From Devosia sp. Root635 (GTDB lineage Bacteria > Pseudomonadota > Alphaproteobacteria > Rhizobiales > Devosiaceae), in contig NZ_LMGZ01000009.1 of the NCBI RefSeq assembly GCF_001427605.1, positions 1-64,000 on the forward strand: a DNA stretch of 64,000 bases, in the 5' to 3' direction. Each line of letters opens with the position of its first letter. The stretch's first letter is position 1. The position numbers and the translations under genes are program-made. The notes under the pieces are model-generated. The model had not been told where the DNA came from, ran no database searches, and saw only the letters and a list, made by a program, of their open reading frames with translations. This document shows positions 34,820-43,359 of this stretch, piece by piece.

Positions 34820-35248
34820 TCAGGAAGCGATGTATTCCCTTAGCACTTCGGCCTCGTGTTCGGCTTCCTGGATCTTGTATTTGACCACATCGCCGATGGA
34901 GACGATGCCGACCAGTCCGCCGGTTTCGGCGACGGGCATATGACGGATGCGCAGGCTGGTCATGCGCTCCATGACCTCGGCAATGTTGGTGTCGCGCCGG
35001 CAGGTGACGACGCCGCGGGTCATGGCCTTGCCGATGGGCAGGGCCAGGGCGCCGGCCGGATCCTTGCCGAGGCGGCGGATGATGTCGCGCTCGGACAGGA
35101 TGCCGATGATGGCACCGCCGGCATCGGTGATGACTACGGCGCCGATATTGTGGGTGTTGAGCAGGCCAACCGCATCGGCCAAGGTATCGGTTTCAGGCAG
35201 GGTGTGGACGATCACGCCCTTGGTTTGCAGGATGGTATCGACAAGCAT
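34820..35248 (-). CDS. tandem CBS-domain protein
   Basis: This 142-residue cytoplasmic protein is made of two CBS domains: DTLADAVGLLNTHNIGAVVITDAGGAIIGILSERDIIRRLG and DTNIAEVMERMTSLRIRHMPVAETGGLVGIVSIGDVVKYKI. CBS pairs sense adenine nucleotides. Stand-alone pairs of this type are common in alphaproteobacteria and of uncertain target. ATG 35248 follows GAGGACTTCAAC. It is the first gene of a likely two-gene unit with the LysE exporter. Confidence 0.93.
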   Translation of the reverse strand: MLVDTILQTKGVIVHTLPETDTLADAVGLLNTHNIGAVVITDAGGAIIGILSERDIIRRLGKDPAGALALPIGKAMTRGVVTCRRDTNIAEVMERMTSLRIRHMPVAETGGLVGIVSIGDVVKYKIQEAEHEAEVLREYIAS

Positions 35249-35297
35249 GTTGAAGTCCTCCTCGGTCCAAGTGTAGCCCGATGGTCGGAAAAGAAAA

Positions 35298-35318
35298 GGG
35301 CCGGCGCAAGGCCGGCCC
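35298..35318 (-). terminator. intrinsic terminator of the small membrane protein gene
   Basis: The stem GGGCCGGC/GCCGGCCC is followed on the minus strand by TTTTCTTTTCC, 15 nt beyond the stop at 35334. Confidence 0.88.
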
Positions 35319-35333
35319 AGTGACGTCGGGAAG

Positions 35334-35630
35334 TCAGCCTTCGCCCTGGCCGGGAGACCAATGGCGATGGGTCGTGCGGCGAAGCGGTGCCTCGGCCGGG
35401 AGAGCGCCGCGCAAGGCAATGCGCGTGGCTTCAAGCAAGATCGCGACGACCAGAATGGTCAGTGGCACCATGAACACCGCAATCTGGGTGTCGGGCTGGC
35501 TGGCCAGGTTCGCGGCAGTGGCCGGTGTGACGCCGGCAATCAGGGCAGCCATCGCGCCGAGACCCAGCAGGGCCGTCGTGGCAATGGCGTAGAGCCTGAA
35601 ACTTTTCCGCCTGGACGTCGATTTGTGCAT
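35334..35630 (-). CDS. small two-helix membrane protein, unknown
   Basis: This 98-residue protein has a basic N-terminus (MHKSTSRRKSFRLY) and two hydrophobic segments (AIATTALLGLGAMAALIAGV and QIAVFMVPLTILVVAILLEA). It ends in a basic tail (LRRTTHRHWSPGQGEG). No family is recognised. It has its own terminator, which supports a real gene. ATG 35630 is the first Met before the positive stretch. Confidence 0.7.
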   Translation of the reverse strand: MHKSTSRRKSFRLYAIATTALLGLGAMAALIAGVTPATAANLASQPDTQIAVFMVPLTILVVAILLEATRIALRGALPAEAPLRRTTHRHWSPGQGEG

Positions 35631-35835
35631 GGGATCCGTCGTCCGTGTCTTCGCAATGGTGCTATCAAGCCATGTGAATGCGGTTCGAGTTTGTGTCGAA
35701 TAGGGTGCGGCGCGTACCATTTGAGGGCGAAACTGTGGCACCAGACCCGTCGGGAGGCGGCGCGCCCACCTTCGTAGCGCTTGCCGCCGCCGGCGCGACC
35801 CCGTATCTGTCTGCCGGCATTTCCGGGGAGAGTGA

Positions 35836-37041
<1,206 letters not shown>

Positions 37042-37044
37042 GCG

Positions 37045-37170
37045 TCACCTCTCCCTTTGGGGAGAGGTCGGCGCGCAGCGCCGGGTGAGGGCCTTTTCTT
37101 GGTGCGGCGCCTGGGGAAGGCCTCCTCACCCGACCCAAGAGGGTCGACCTCTCCCCAAAGGGAGAGGTGA
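37045..37170. repeat. long inverted repeat after aspC
   Basis: A 126-bp element has outer arms TCACCTCTCCCTTTGGGGAG and its complement, plus inner pairs (CGGGTGAGG/CCTCACCCG). It separates two convergent genes and can form a long cruciform or terminator-like hairpin. Confidence 0.8.
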
Positions 37171-37178
37171 AAAAGAAG

Positions 37179-38288
37179 CTATTTCCCCATCCAGCTCAAA
37201 AATCCGGTGCTGTCGCCGCCGGCTTCGGCGAACATCTGGGTGAGTTTGCTGGTGGTGGTGTAGCTGTCGACGGCGGCCTGGTAGAACTTTTCGCTCCAGC
37301 CGGCGGCCTGGCGTTCCTCGGCGCTCATCGAGGCGAAGATGGCCATGATGTTCTGGCTGAAGGCGGTGGGGTCGCTGGATTTGGCGGCATTCTGGAAGCC
37401 GGCGACCAGGGCCGCGCCGCTCTTGCCGCGCAGGGCGGTATTGGCGGCGCTGACTTCCTGGGTGGTGAACTGGCCGGTGCCGTCCAGCACGATGGATGAC
37501 AGGGTGCGGCTGGGCAGTTTGGACATGTCGATATAGGTGCCGATGGTGGTCGACTTGTTGAAGGTGGGCACCTTGCCGGCCTTGATGGCGTCGGCATAGA
37601 GGGTGTCGAGCGTCTTGCGGGCGCCGGTGGCCACGTCCTCGATGGCCTGGGGCTCGGCGGCCTGGCCGGCCTCGACCAGCGCCAAGTAGAGCGCGACGGG
37701 ATCGTCCTCGCCGGCATCGGGCATGGTCTTGGGGGCAACCTGCAACTGCTTTTGCGCCTCGGTGATGGCGGCGCGGCCGGCGATCCAGTCGGCGCCGGCC
37801 TTTTCCTCGGGACCGAGGCTGTCGAGATATTCGGCGGCGGCCTTGTAGAGGCCGGTGAAATTGCCGGTCACCTGGGCGACGGCGGCGGGACCGGCCAGGG
37901 CGGCCTCGAAACGACGCTGCATTTCGAGGCCGGCGGCGTCGCGCTCGTCCGAGGTGAAGCTGTCGTCGCTGGCCATGGCAAAGAGTTCGCGGGCATCGAG
38001 GCTGGAGAGATCGAGCGCCAGCTTGTCGCCCTCGAGCGGCGAGGTGCGGTCGGCTTCGGTCAGCAGGGCGGAGAGCTTGGCGCGCGCATCGGCGATCACG
38101 GCGGCGAAGTCCCGGTCGGCGAGGGCGGCCATCGCTTCGTCCGACAGGGTGACCGAGGTGGCCGCCTGTTCCGTGGTATTGCCAGCCGCCGTGCTTGCCG
38201 CCGCAGCGTTGGCGGCATTGGCCGCCTGGGCCGAGGCTGCGGCCTTGTAGTAGCTGTTGGTCGAATAGGCGGTGCTGACGGCAACCAT
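37179..38288 (-). CDS. alanine-rich protein of unknown function
   Basis: The 369-residue protein has no signal peptide. It starts with a Tyr/Asn/Ala-rich segment (AYSTNSYYKAAASAQAANAANAAAAS) and continues as an acidic, helical protein (SVTLSDEAMAALADRDFAAVIADARAKLSALL, SFTSDERDAAGLEMQRRFEAAL, TYIDMSKLPSRTLSSIVLD, IMAIFASMSAEERQAAGWSEKFYQAAVDSY). The start resembles that of some flagellar-region and secreted proteins, but I recognise no family. ATG 38288 follows AGGAGCATCCG. Confidence 0.8.
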   Translation of the reverse strand: MVAVSTAYSTNSYYKAAASAQAANAANAAAASTAAGNTTEQAATSVTLSDEAMAALADRDFAAVIADARAKLSALLTEADRTSPLEGDKLALDLSSLDARELFAMASDDSFTSDERDAAGLEMQRRFEAALAGPAAVAQVTGNFTGLYKAAAEYLDSLGPEEKAGADWIAGRAAITEAQKQLQVAPKTMPDAGEDDPVALYLALVEAGQAAEPQAIEDVATGARKTLDTLYADAIKAGKVPTFNKSTTIGTYIDMSKLPSRTLSSIVLDGTGQFTTQEVSAANTALRGKSGAALVAGFQNAAKSSDPTAFSQNIMAIFASMSAEERQAAGWSEKFYQAAVDSYTTTSKLTQMFAEAGGDSTGFLSWMGK

Positions 38289-38440
38289 CGGATGCTCCTG
38301 CGAACGGTCAAAGACCGTGATGCAAGCAACATGCCGCGGGGAAGGGTCAGCAAAAACAACTGGTTGAGCCGGCGTGTGGCGGCGGGGACGGCAGAATTTG
38401 CCGGGGTCGGGGCAAGAATGGACCAGTGTCTTGGTTTGTT

Positions 38441-38484
38441 GCGTTTCCGAACCGCAAACCGTTGCCACTTTTGCTGGAAACGCT
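38441..38484. repeat. structured intergenic repeat, copy 2
   Basis: This copy matches 28960-29004 at most positions, with ends GCGTTTCC/GGAAACGC and core ACCGCAAACCGTTGCCACTTTTGCTG. It lies between the Ala-rich gene and the sRNA array; its last bases touch the T-run of the first sRNA terminator. Confidence 0.7.
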
Positions 38485-38486
38485 TG

Positions 38487-38591
38487 AAAAAGAAAAGGCC
38501 CCGCCCGAGGGGATGGGCGGGGCCTTAGAGGTCTTCAGCCGAAGCATCTGACCTTGGAGGAGCGGCGCCACGAACGCCGCTGGTCTGGTCA
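38487..38591 (-). ncRNA. CcsR/cuckoo-like small RNA, unit 1
   Basis: The predicted RNA of about 105 nt has -35 TTGTGT (38621-38626) and -10 GATACT (38598-38603), 17 bp apart. A CTCCTCC motif (38556-38562) follows, and then a 12-bp GC-rich terminator (38495-38506 with 38515-38526) and TTCTTTTTC. It is the most diverged of four tandem units, with only a shortened motif. Ends are estimated from promoter and terminator. Confidence 0.65.
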
Positions 38592-38689
38592 AGAGGCAGT
38601 ATCGGACGCCGGGTCGCGCGACACAAACGCGCAATGGGAAACGCTGCCATGCAGATTCGCTGGCGGTTTCCACGCGGGACCCTGGGCAA

Positions 38690-38883
38690 AAAAAGAGGCT
38701 CCAACCGAAGTTGGAGCCTGATGATAGGGCCGAAGCCAAATCGAAAGTTTTGGTCCAGCGCAAGGGAGGAGGATATGCGCCGAACCGGGTGGACCCAAGC
38801 CAAGGGAGGAGGAGATGGCCTAGATCCGGTGTCGCAAGAAGCGGGTCCGAGGGAGGAGGAGACGGAGCGGCTTCACCAGCGAC
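38690..38883 (-). ncRNA. CcsR/cuckoo-like small RNA, unit 2
   Basis: The predicted RNA of about 190 nt has -35 TTGCTG (38913-38918), 17 bp, and -10 TATATT (38890-38895). It carries three hairpins whose 13-nt loops contain CCTCCTCCC (at 38851-38859, 38804-38812 and 38764-38772). It ends in a UUCG-loop terminator (38697-38718) followed by seven T. The loop motif is complementary to Shine-Dalgarno sequences and is the signature of cuckoo RNAs. Confidence 0.8.
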
Positions 38884-38998
38884 AAGGCCAATATAGGTTT
38901 TGACCGTTTGGTCAGCAATAGATGGGTCAACATGACTGCCATGCATTTCGCACAGCGACAAGTTGTCCATTGCGCCGGTGCAGTGGGTGGGAAGGCCA

Positions 38999-39187
38999 AA
39001 AAAAGAGGCTCCAACCGAAGTTGGAGCCTGATGACCGGCCGAAGCCAAATCGAAAGTGGGGCAGAGAGCAAGGGAGGAGGATATGCGCTCTGCCGTTGAA
39101 CCTGGATCGAGGGAGGAGGATACGATCCCGGTTCGGTGTCGCGATACGGGGTCCGAGGGAGGAGGATACGGAGCGCGTCTCAGCGAC
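38999..39187 (-). ncRNA. CcsR/cuckoo-like small RNA, unit 3
   Basis: This unit is a near-duplicate of unit 2. It has -35 TTGTCT (39217-39222), 17 bp, and -10 CATATA (39194-39199). Three stems with loops TATCCTCCTCCCT sit at 39157-39165, 39111-39119 and 39072-39080, followed by the same UUCG-loop terminator (39007-39028). The stems differ in sequence between copies but stay paired. TGTCGCTG follows the -10 in both units. Confidence 0.8.
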
Positions 39188-39263
39188 ACTGGCTATATGA
39201 ACTCTATCGGATCGGTAGACAATACGATGACAAACATGTCAGCCATGCAATTTTGCGCAGGCT

Positions 39264-39381
39264 TGAAAAAGAATGTGGCCCCGCTCGAGGGGAGAGCGGA
39301 GCCACAAAGTTGCAGGAACGAATTCCCGCAAGGAGGGAACGCAGCAGGGCGCAAGGGAGGAGGAGAAGCACCCGCTGTGCT
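39264..39381 (-). ncRNA. CcsR/cuckoo-like small RNA, unit 4
   Basis: The predicted RNA of about 118 nt has -35 TTGTTG (39411-39416), 17 bp, and -10 TATATG (39388-39393). One canonical CCTCCTCCC loop (39355-39363, stem GGGTGC/GCGCCC) is followed by a second, shorter CCCTCC motif near 39330. The terminator is 39274-39306 (12 of 13 pairs) with TTCTTTTTC. Confidence 0.75.
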
Positions 39382-39469
39382 GCAGGGCATATAGGCCGCG
39401 GGCTTCTGCCCAACAATCGGGCAGGTGACATGGAAGCCATGCGCGGCGTGCATGCGGTTTGGAACGTGC

Positions 39470-40174
39470 CTATTCCGCGCGCTCCAGGCTGGCTATGGCG
39501 TCGGCGAGCTCGCCGAGATGGGCGATCTTGCGATAGCGCGGCTCGCCCACAGGTTCGTCGGCATGTTCGTAGGACCAGGTCAGGTCGTGGGGGACATAGA
39601 CGGCGAAGCTGCCCGCCGCGAGGGCCGGCAGGATGTCGGAGCGCAGGGAGTTGCCGACCATGACGGTGTGGTCGGGCCCATCGGTATGGCGCTCGAAGAC
39701 GCGGGCATAGGTGGCGGCGTTCTTGTCGGCGACGATTTCAATAGCGGCGAAATAGCCGGCGAGCCCCGAGGCGGCGACCTTGCGCTCCTGGTCGAAGACA
39801 TCGCCCTTGGTGACGAGGATCAGCCGGTGGGTCTGCTGCAACTGGTCGAGGGCCTGGTCGACATGGGGCAGGGTTTCGATGGGATAGCTCAGCAGCTCGC
39901 GGCCGGCGGCGAGCATTTCGGCGATGACCGTGCCGGGGACGCGGTGGTCCGTGACGTCGAGGGCGGTTTCCACCATGGAGAGGGCAAAGCCCTTCATGCC
40001 GAAGCCGTAGAAGGCAAGGTTTTTGGTGACCGAGGCGATGAGGCGATCGTTGAGGTCGGGCGCGTCGGTATAGTCCTTGAGCAGATCGGCGAAGCGCTGT
40101 TCGGTCAAGCGGAAGAACTGCTCGTTCTGCCAGAGGGTATCGTCGGCATCGAGGGCGATGGTGGTGATGGGCAT
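39470..40174 (-). CDS. HAD-superfamily hydrolase
   Basis: This 234-residue phosphatase-like protein has the HAD nucleophile motif IALDADDTLWQNE at the start and an all-helical cap (YTDAPDLNDRLIASVTKNLAFYGFGMKGF). Motif II/III follows (LILVTKGDVFDQERKVAASGL), then the acidic motif IV HTVMVGNSLRSDILPAL. The natural substrate is unknown. ATG 40174 (MPITTIAL) begins the fold; the longer frame reads into the inverted repeat upstream. The four small RNAs lie just downstream on the same strand. Confidence 0.9.
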   Translation of the reverse strand: MPITTIALDADDTLWQNEQFFRLTEQRFADLLKDYTDAPDLNDRLIASVTKNLAFYGFGMKGFALSMVETALDVTDHRVPGTVIAEMLAAGRELLSYPIETLPHVDQALDQLQQTHRLILVTKGDVFDQERKVAASGLAGYFAAIEIVADKNAATYARVFERHTDGPDHTVMVGNSLRSDILPALAAGSFAVYVPHDLTWSYEHADEPVGEPRYRKIAHLGELADAIASLERAE

Positions 40175-40190
40175 GGGGGCCTCGGTGGCA

Positions 40191-40311
40191 CGCCCTCGTG
40201 GTTCGAGGCGCCAAGTGGCGCACCTCACCATGAGGGCTACTCTTGATCCGGTGTTCCAGCAGCCCTCATGGTGAGGTGCGAGCCCTTCGCGAGCCTCGAA
40301 CCACGAGGGCG
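40191..40311. repeat. large imperfect inverted repeat
   Basis: Two arms of about 50 bp (40191-40238 and 40261-40311) pair over CGCCCTCGTGGTTCGAGGC and CACCTCACCATGAGGGCT, with a 22-bp spacer. It fills the space between the LysR stop and the HAD gene start. Confidence 0.85.
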
Positions 40312-40321
40312 TGGCGCGATG

Positions 40322-41215
40322 TCAGAAGCTCCATTCCCGCGCCTTGGCGACGAGGAAGTCGCGGAAAACGCCGACGCGCTTGGAGTTCTTGAGGGCGGGG
40401 GGATAGACGAAGAAGCCCTCATAGGCCGGCAGCTCGATCTCGGGCAGCACCTGGACCAGGCCGTCTTCCTTTTCGGTGACGTAGTCGGGCAGCATGGCGA
40501 TGCCGATGCCGGCGCGGCAGGCCTGCAGCATGCCATAGATGGCGTTGACCTTGAGCGCGGCGCGGCGCGGGCTGGAATCGCTGCGGCCCATGCGTTCGAG
40601 ATAGTTGATGTCGCCGAGATAGGACGGCACCGGCTCGCCGAAGCTGATGATGCGGTGGTCATCGAGCTGTTCGGCGCTGGAGGGCATGCCGAACTCGTCG
40701 ATATAGCCGGTCGACGCATAGAAGTGGTTGTGCACGGTGAACAGCTTGCGCTGGATCATCTCGGACTGGTTGGGCCGGTGCAGGCGAATGGCCACGTCGG
40801 CCTCGCGCATGGCCAGGTCCAGCTCGGCGTCGTTGAGGCGGATTTCGAGCTGGATCAGCGGATAGAGCTTCAAAAATTCGTCGAGCCGCGAGGATAGCCA
40901 GGTCGAGCCGATGCCGACCGTGGTGGTGACGATGAGCGGGCCGGTGGGGACGTCCTGGCTCTCGGACATCTGGGTTTCCACCTGCTGGAGTTCCCAATGC
41001 ATGCGATGGGCGGTGCGGAAGAGCTGTTCGCCCACTTCGGTCAGCACCAGGCCGCGGGCATGGCGGATGAAGAGCTTGAGGCCCAGGTCGTCCTCAAGCG
41101 CTGAAATCTGCCTGGACACGGCCGACTGGCTCATGCCGAGCTTTTCGGCGGCATGCGTGAAACTGCCCGACTCGGCGGCGGTGTGGAAAATCCGGAGTTT
41201 GTCCCAGTCGAGCAT
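40322..41215 (-). CDS. LysR-family transcriptional regulator
   Basis: This 297-residue LysR regulator starts directly with the DNA-binding domain: MLDWDKLRIFHTAAESGSFTHAAEKLGMSQSAVSRQISALEDDLGLKLF. The effector-domain traits are PLIVTTTVGIGSTWLSSRLDEFLKLYP and CRAGIGIAMLPDYV. It starts 34 nt after trxB, in the same direction. The trxB-lysR pair is conserved in Hyphomicrobiales, so the two are probably cotranscribed. Confidence 0.93.
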   Translation of the reverse strand: MLDWDKLRIFHTAAESGSFTHAAEKLGMSQSAVSRQISALEDDLGLKLFIRHARGLVLTEVGEQLFRTAHRMHWELQQVETQMSESQDVPTGPLIVTTTVGIGSTWLSSRLDEFLKLYPLIQLEIRLNDAELDLAMREADVAIRLHRPNQSEMIQRKLFTVHNHFYASTGYIDEFGMPSSAEQLDDHRIISFGEPVPSYLGDINYLERMGRSDSSPRRAALKVNAIYGMLQACRAGIGIAMLPDYVTEKEDGLVQVLPEIELPAYEGFFVYPPALKNSKRVGVFRDFLVAKAREWSF

Positions 41216-41249
41216 TTCCAGGTGACGCCTTTGGTTGGGTGTCTGTGTG

Positions 41250-42200
41250 CTACTCCGCCGCTTCGGCGAGTTCGTGTTCGGCGAGGTAACGTTCGGCTTC
41301 GAGCGCGGCCATGCAACCCATGCCGGCGGCGGTGATCGCCTGGCGGTAAACGTCGTCTGTCACATCGCCGGCAGCAAAGACGCCGGCAATGTTGGTTTCG
41401 GTGGTGCCGGGCTTCACCTGCAGGTAGCCGCCCGGTTTCATGTCGAGCTTGCCGGCGAAAATGGAGGTGGAGGGCGCGTGGCCGATGGCGATGAAGATGC
41501 CGTCGATCGGCTGCTCATAGGTGCGGTTGCTGGCGATGTCGCGCAGGGTCACCGTATTGACCGAAGGCGGCATGGGCGAGCCGCCAACCTCGACGATCTC
41601 GGTATTCCAGCGCACTTCGATCTTGGGATTGCGGAACAGGCGGTCCTGCAGGATGCGCTCGGCGCGGAACTCGTCGCGGCGATGCACCAGAATCACCTTG
41701 GAGGCGAAATTGGTGAGAAACAGGGCTTCCTCGACCGCGGTATTGCCGCCGCCGACCACCAGCACTTCCTTGTTGCGATAGAAGAAGCCATCGCAGGTGG
41801 CGCAGGCGGAGACGCCAAAGCCCTGGAATTTCTGCTCGCTGGGCAGGCCCAGCCACTTGGCCTGGGCGCCGGTGGCGATGATGACGCTGTCGGCGGTGTA
41901 GACGGTGCCGCTGTCGCTGGTCAGCACAAAGGGGCGCCGGTCGAAATCGACGTTGACGATGATGTCGTTGACGATGCGCGTGCCGACATGCTCGGCCTGG
42001 GCCTTCATCTGGTCCATGAGCCAGGGGCCCTGGACGACGTCGGCAAAGCCGGGGTAATTCTCGACATCGGTGGTGATGGTCAACTGCCCACCGGGCTGCA
42101 GGCCCTGAATCATCACGGGCTCCAGCATGGCACGCGCCGCATAGATGGCGGCGGTGTAACCGGCCGGACCGGAACCGATGATGATGACTTTCGCGTGCAT
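41250..42200 (-). CDS. trxB: thioredoxin-disulfide reductase
   Basis: TrxB passes electrons from NADPH through FAD to thioredoxin. The 316-residue protein has the FAD motif VIIIGSGPAGYTAAIYAARA, the redox pair CATCDG, the NADPH motif VVGGGNTAVEEALFLTNFA, and GVFAAGDVTDDVYRQAITAAGMGCMAALEAERYL. ATG 42200 follows GGAGAGCGTCGCG and gives the family start; the TTG at 42218 lacks a ribosome site. It is the first gene of the trxB-lysR unit, with a structured leader at 42223-42265. Confidence 0.96.
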   Translation of the reverse strand: MHAKVIIIGSGPAGYTAAIYAARAMLEPVMIQGLQPGGQLTITTDVENYPGFADVVQGPWLMDQMKAQAEHVGTRIVNDIIVNVDFDRRPFVLTSDSGTVYTADSVIIATGAQAKWLGLPSEQKFQGFGVSACATCDGFFYRNKEVLVVGGGNTAVEEALFLTNFASKVILVHRRDEFRAERILQDRLFRNPKIEVRWNTEIVEVGGSPMPPSVNTVTLRDIASNRTYEQPIDGIFIAIGHAPSTSIFAGKLDMKPGGYLQVKPGTTETNIAGVFAAGDVTDDVYRQAITAAGMGCMAALEAERYLAEHELAEAAE

Positions 42201-42222
42201 CGCGACGCTCTCCGACAAATGC

Positions 42223-42265
42223 GAATACTCCCTCGGCCCCTAAGGTAGAGGGCGAAGGAGTATTC
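42223..42265 (-). promoter_or_regulatory. leader hairpin upstream of trxB
   Basis: GAATACTCC (42223-42231) pairs with GGAGTATTC (42257-42265), and CCCTC/GAGGG pairs inside. The hairpin ends 23 nt before the trxB start codon. It may be an mRNA leader structure or the terminator of greA. Confidence 0.5.
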
Positions 42266-42358
42266 TTTCAAGGCAAACCATTCCAATGGCAGCCACGCGC
42301 CTGTGGAACAGACGGAAATGTCACACCCCAGGCCAGGCGAATGCCTAACCTTTGGGCA

Positions 42359-42832
42359 TCAGACATACTTGATCTTGATGATTTCGTAGCTGCGGGCCCC
42401 GCCGGGAGCGGCGACCTCGAACGAATCGCCTTCGGACTTGCCGATCATGGCGCGGGCGATGGGCGAGGAAATCGAGATGCGGCCGGCCGAGGCATCGGCT
42501 TCGGGATCGCCGACGACCTGGTAGGTCTTTTCTTCCTCGGTGTCCTCGTCGAGATAGGTGACGGTGGCGCCGAACTTGACCGAGGTGCCGCTGAGCTTAC
42601 TGACATCGATGATGTCGGCCAGCGCCAGGATGGTCTCGAGTTCCTTGATGCGGCCCTCGTTGAGGCTCTGCTGTTCCTTGGCCGCCGAATATTCGGCGTT
42701 TTCGGACAGGTCCCCATGGGCACGCGCTTCGGCGATGGCGTCGATGATGCGACGGCGTTCGCTCGCAGTACGATGCTCAAACTCGGCGGTCAGGGCCTTG
42801 TGGCCGCCCACCGTCATCGGGATCTTGTCCAT
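42359..42832 (-). CDS. greA: transcription elongation factor GreA
   Basis: GreA reactivates backtracked RNA polymerase by stimulating transcript cleavage. The 157-residue protein has the N-terminal coiled coil with [29 protein letters not shown], whose tip acidic residues (D-L-S-E-N-A-E) act at the polymerase active site. The C-terminal FKBP-like domain includes [23 protein letters not shown] and [22 protein letters not shown]. The length is normal. It stands alone upstream of trxB. Confidence 0.97.
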   Translation of the reverse strand: MDKIPMTVGGHKALTAEFEHRTASERRRIIDAIAEARAHGDLSENAEYSAAKEQQSLNEGRIKELETILALADIIDVSKLSGTSVKFGATVTYLDEDTEEEKTYQVVGDPEADASAGRISISSPIARAMIGKSEGDSFEVAAPGGARSYEIIKIKYV

Positions 42833-43033
42833 TCGTCGCCTCCATTCGGCAAGCTAATAGGCTTCTCCCCAGCCAAAATCCGTTCGGCGTGCGCTTCACG
42901 ATTAGTTTTGAGGGGAGATAAGCTCAAATTGCCCGCCCGCCGCGTTGCGGTCAAGCGGGTGTCGGCATGAACATGGTCATGTCCACATACGCATTCAAGT
43001 TTCTGGACCCGGCCGCAATGAAAGGCCCTCGAA

Positions 43034-43195
43034 ATGTACCGCTTCGCCGTCACGTCCGCAGCGATTCGGACGCTTGCCTCCCCGCCGGCCCTCGGCCAGG
43101 CCGTCGAAGCCAGCGCCGGCAACCTGACGGCCACCGTGATTGCCGAGGGGCTGGATCATTCCTGGGCGCCCGGCTTCCTGCCGGAAGGACGCTAG
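43034..43195 (+). pseudogene. remnant of a PQQ-dependent aldose dehydrogenase gene
   Basis: A 53-codon frame reads TVIAEGLDHSWAPGFLPEGR and then stops. This is close to the start of YliI-type aldose sugar dehydrogenases (GLDHPWALAFLPDGR), with a signal-like segment before it (MYRFAVTSAAI). The remaining 300 or more residues are missing, so this is a decayed 5' fragment. It sits in the 472-bp gap 42833-43304, which otherwise holds only the promoter of the next gene. Confidence 0.6.
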
Positions 43196-43275
43196 GCGCG
43201 CCGGGCCGGATGGGGGTACATTTCCGAGCGAGCGGAACGCAGATCGCTTGCGTCGGCGGTGCAATCCGTCAACTA

Positions 43276-43359
43276 TGTATACACAATTTAGCCGGAGCCG
43301 TGCCATGGCCGATACAAGCCGCATTGTTGGGGGTGGGCCCAAGAAGGTTCTGTATACAC
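43276..43359 (+). promoter_or_regulatory. two TGTATACAC sites flanking the YdeP-type start
   Basis: The 9-mer TGTATACAC, containing the palindrome TGTATACA, occurs at 43276-43284 (21 nt before ATG 43305) and again inside the gene at 43351-43359. GntR-type regulators often bind GTATAC-centred palindromes; the regulator here is unknown. Confidence 0.4.

Noticed and set aside
38692..39030. Repeats considered as a CRISPR array
   Set aside because: Repeats are few, unevenly spaced (about 40-47 nt within units), lie in stem-loops with changing stems and end in terminators; no cas genes are present.
38347..39453. Several apparent frames in both strands of the sRNA region
   Set aside because: Frames rich in Ser/Arg/Pro arise from repeated CCTCCTCCC/GGGAGGAGG motifs and terminators; translations repeat the same artefact (SSLAL, GGGYA).
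43136..43304. A longer N-terminus for the YdeP-type protein starting in the upstream gap
   Set aside because: It would run through the promoter and TGTATACAC site; ATG 43305 begins the conserved [15 protein letters not shown] segment.
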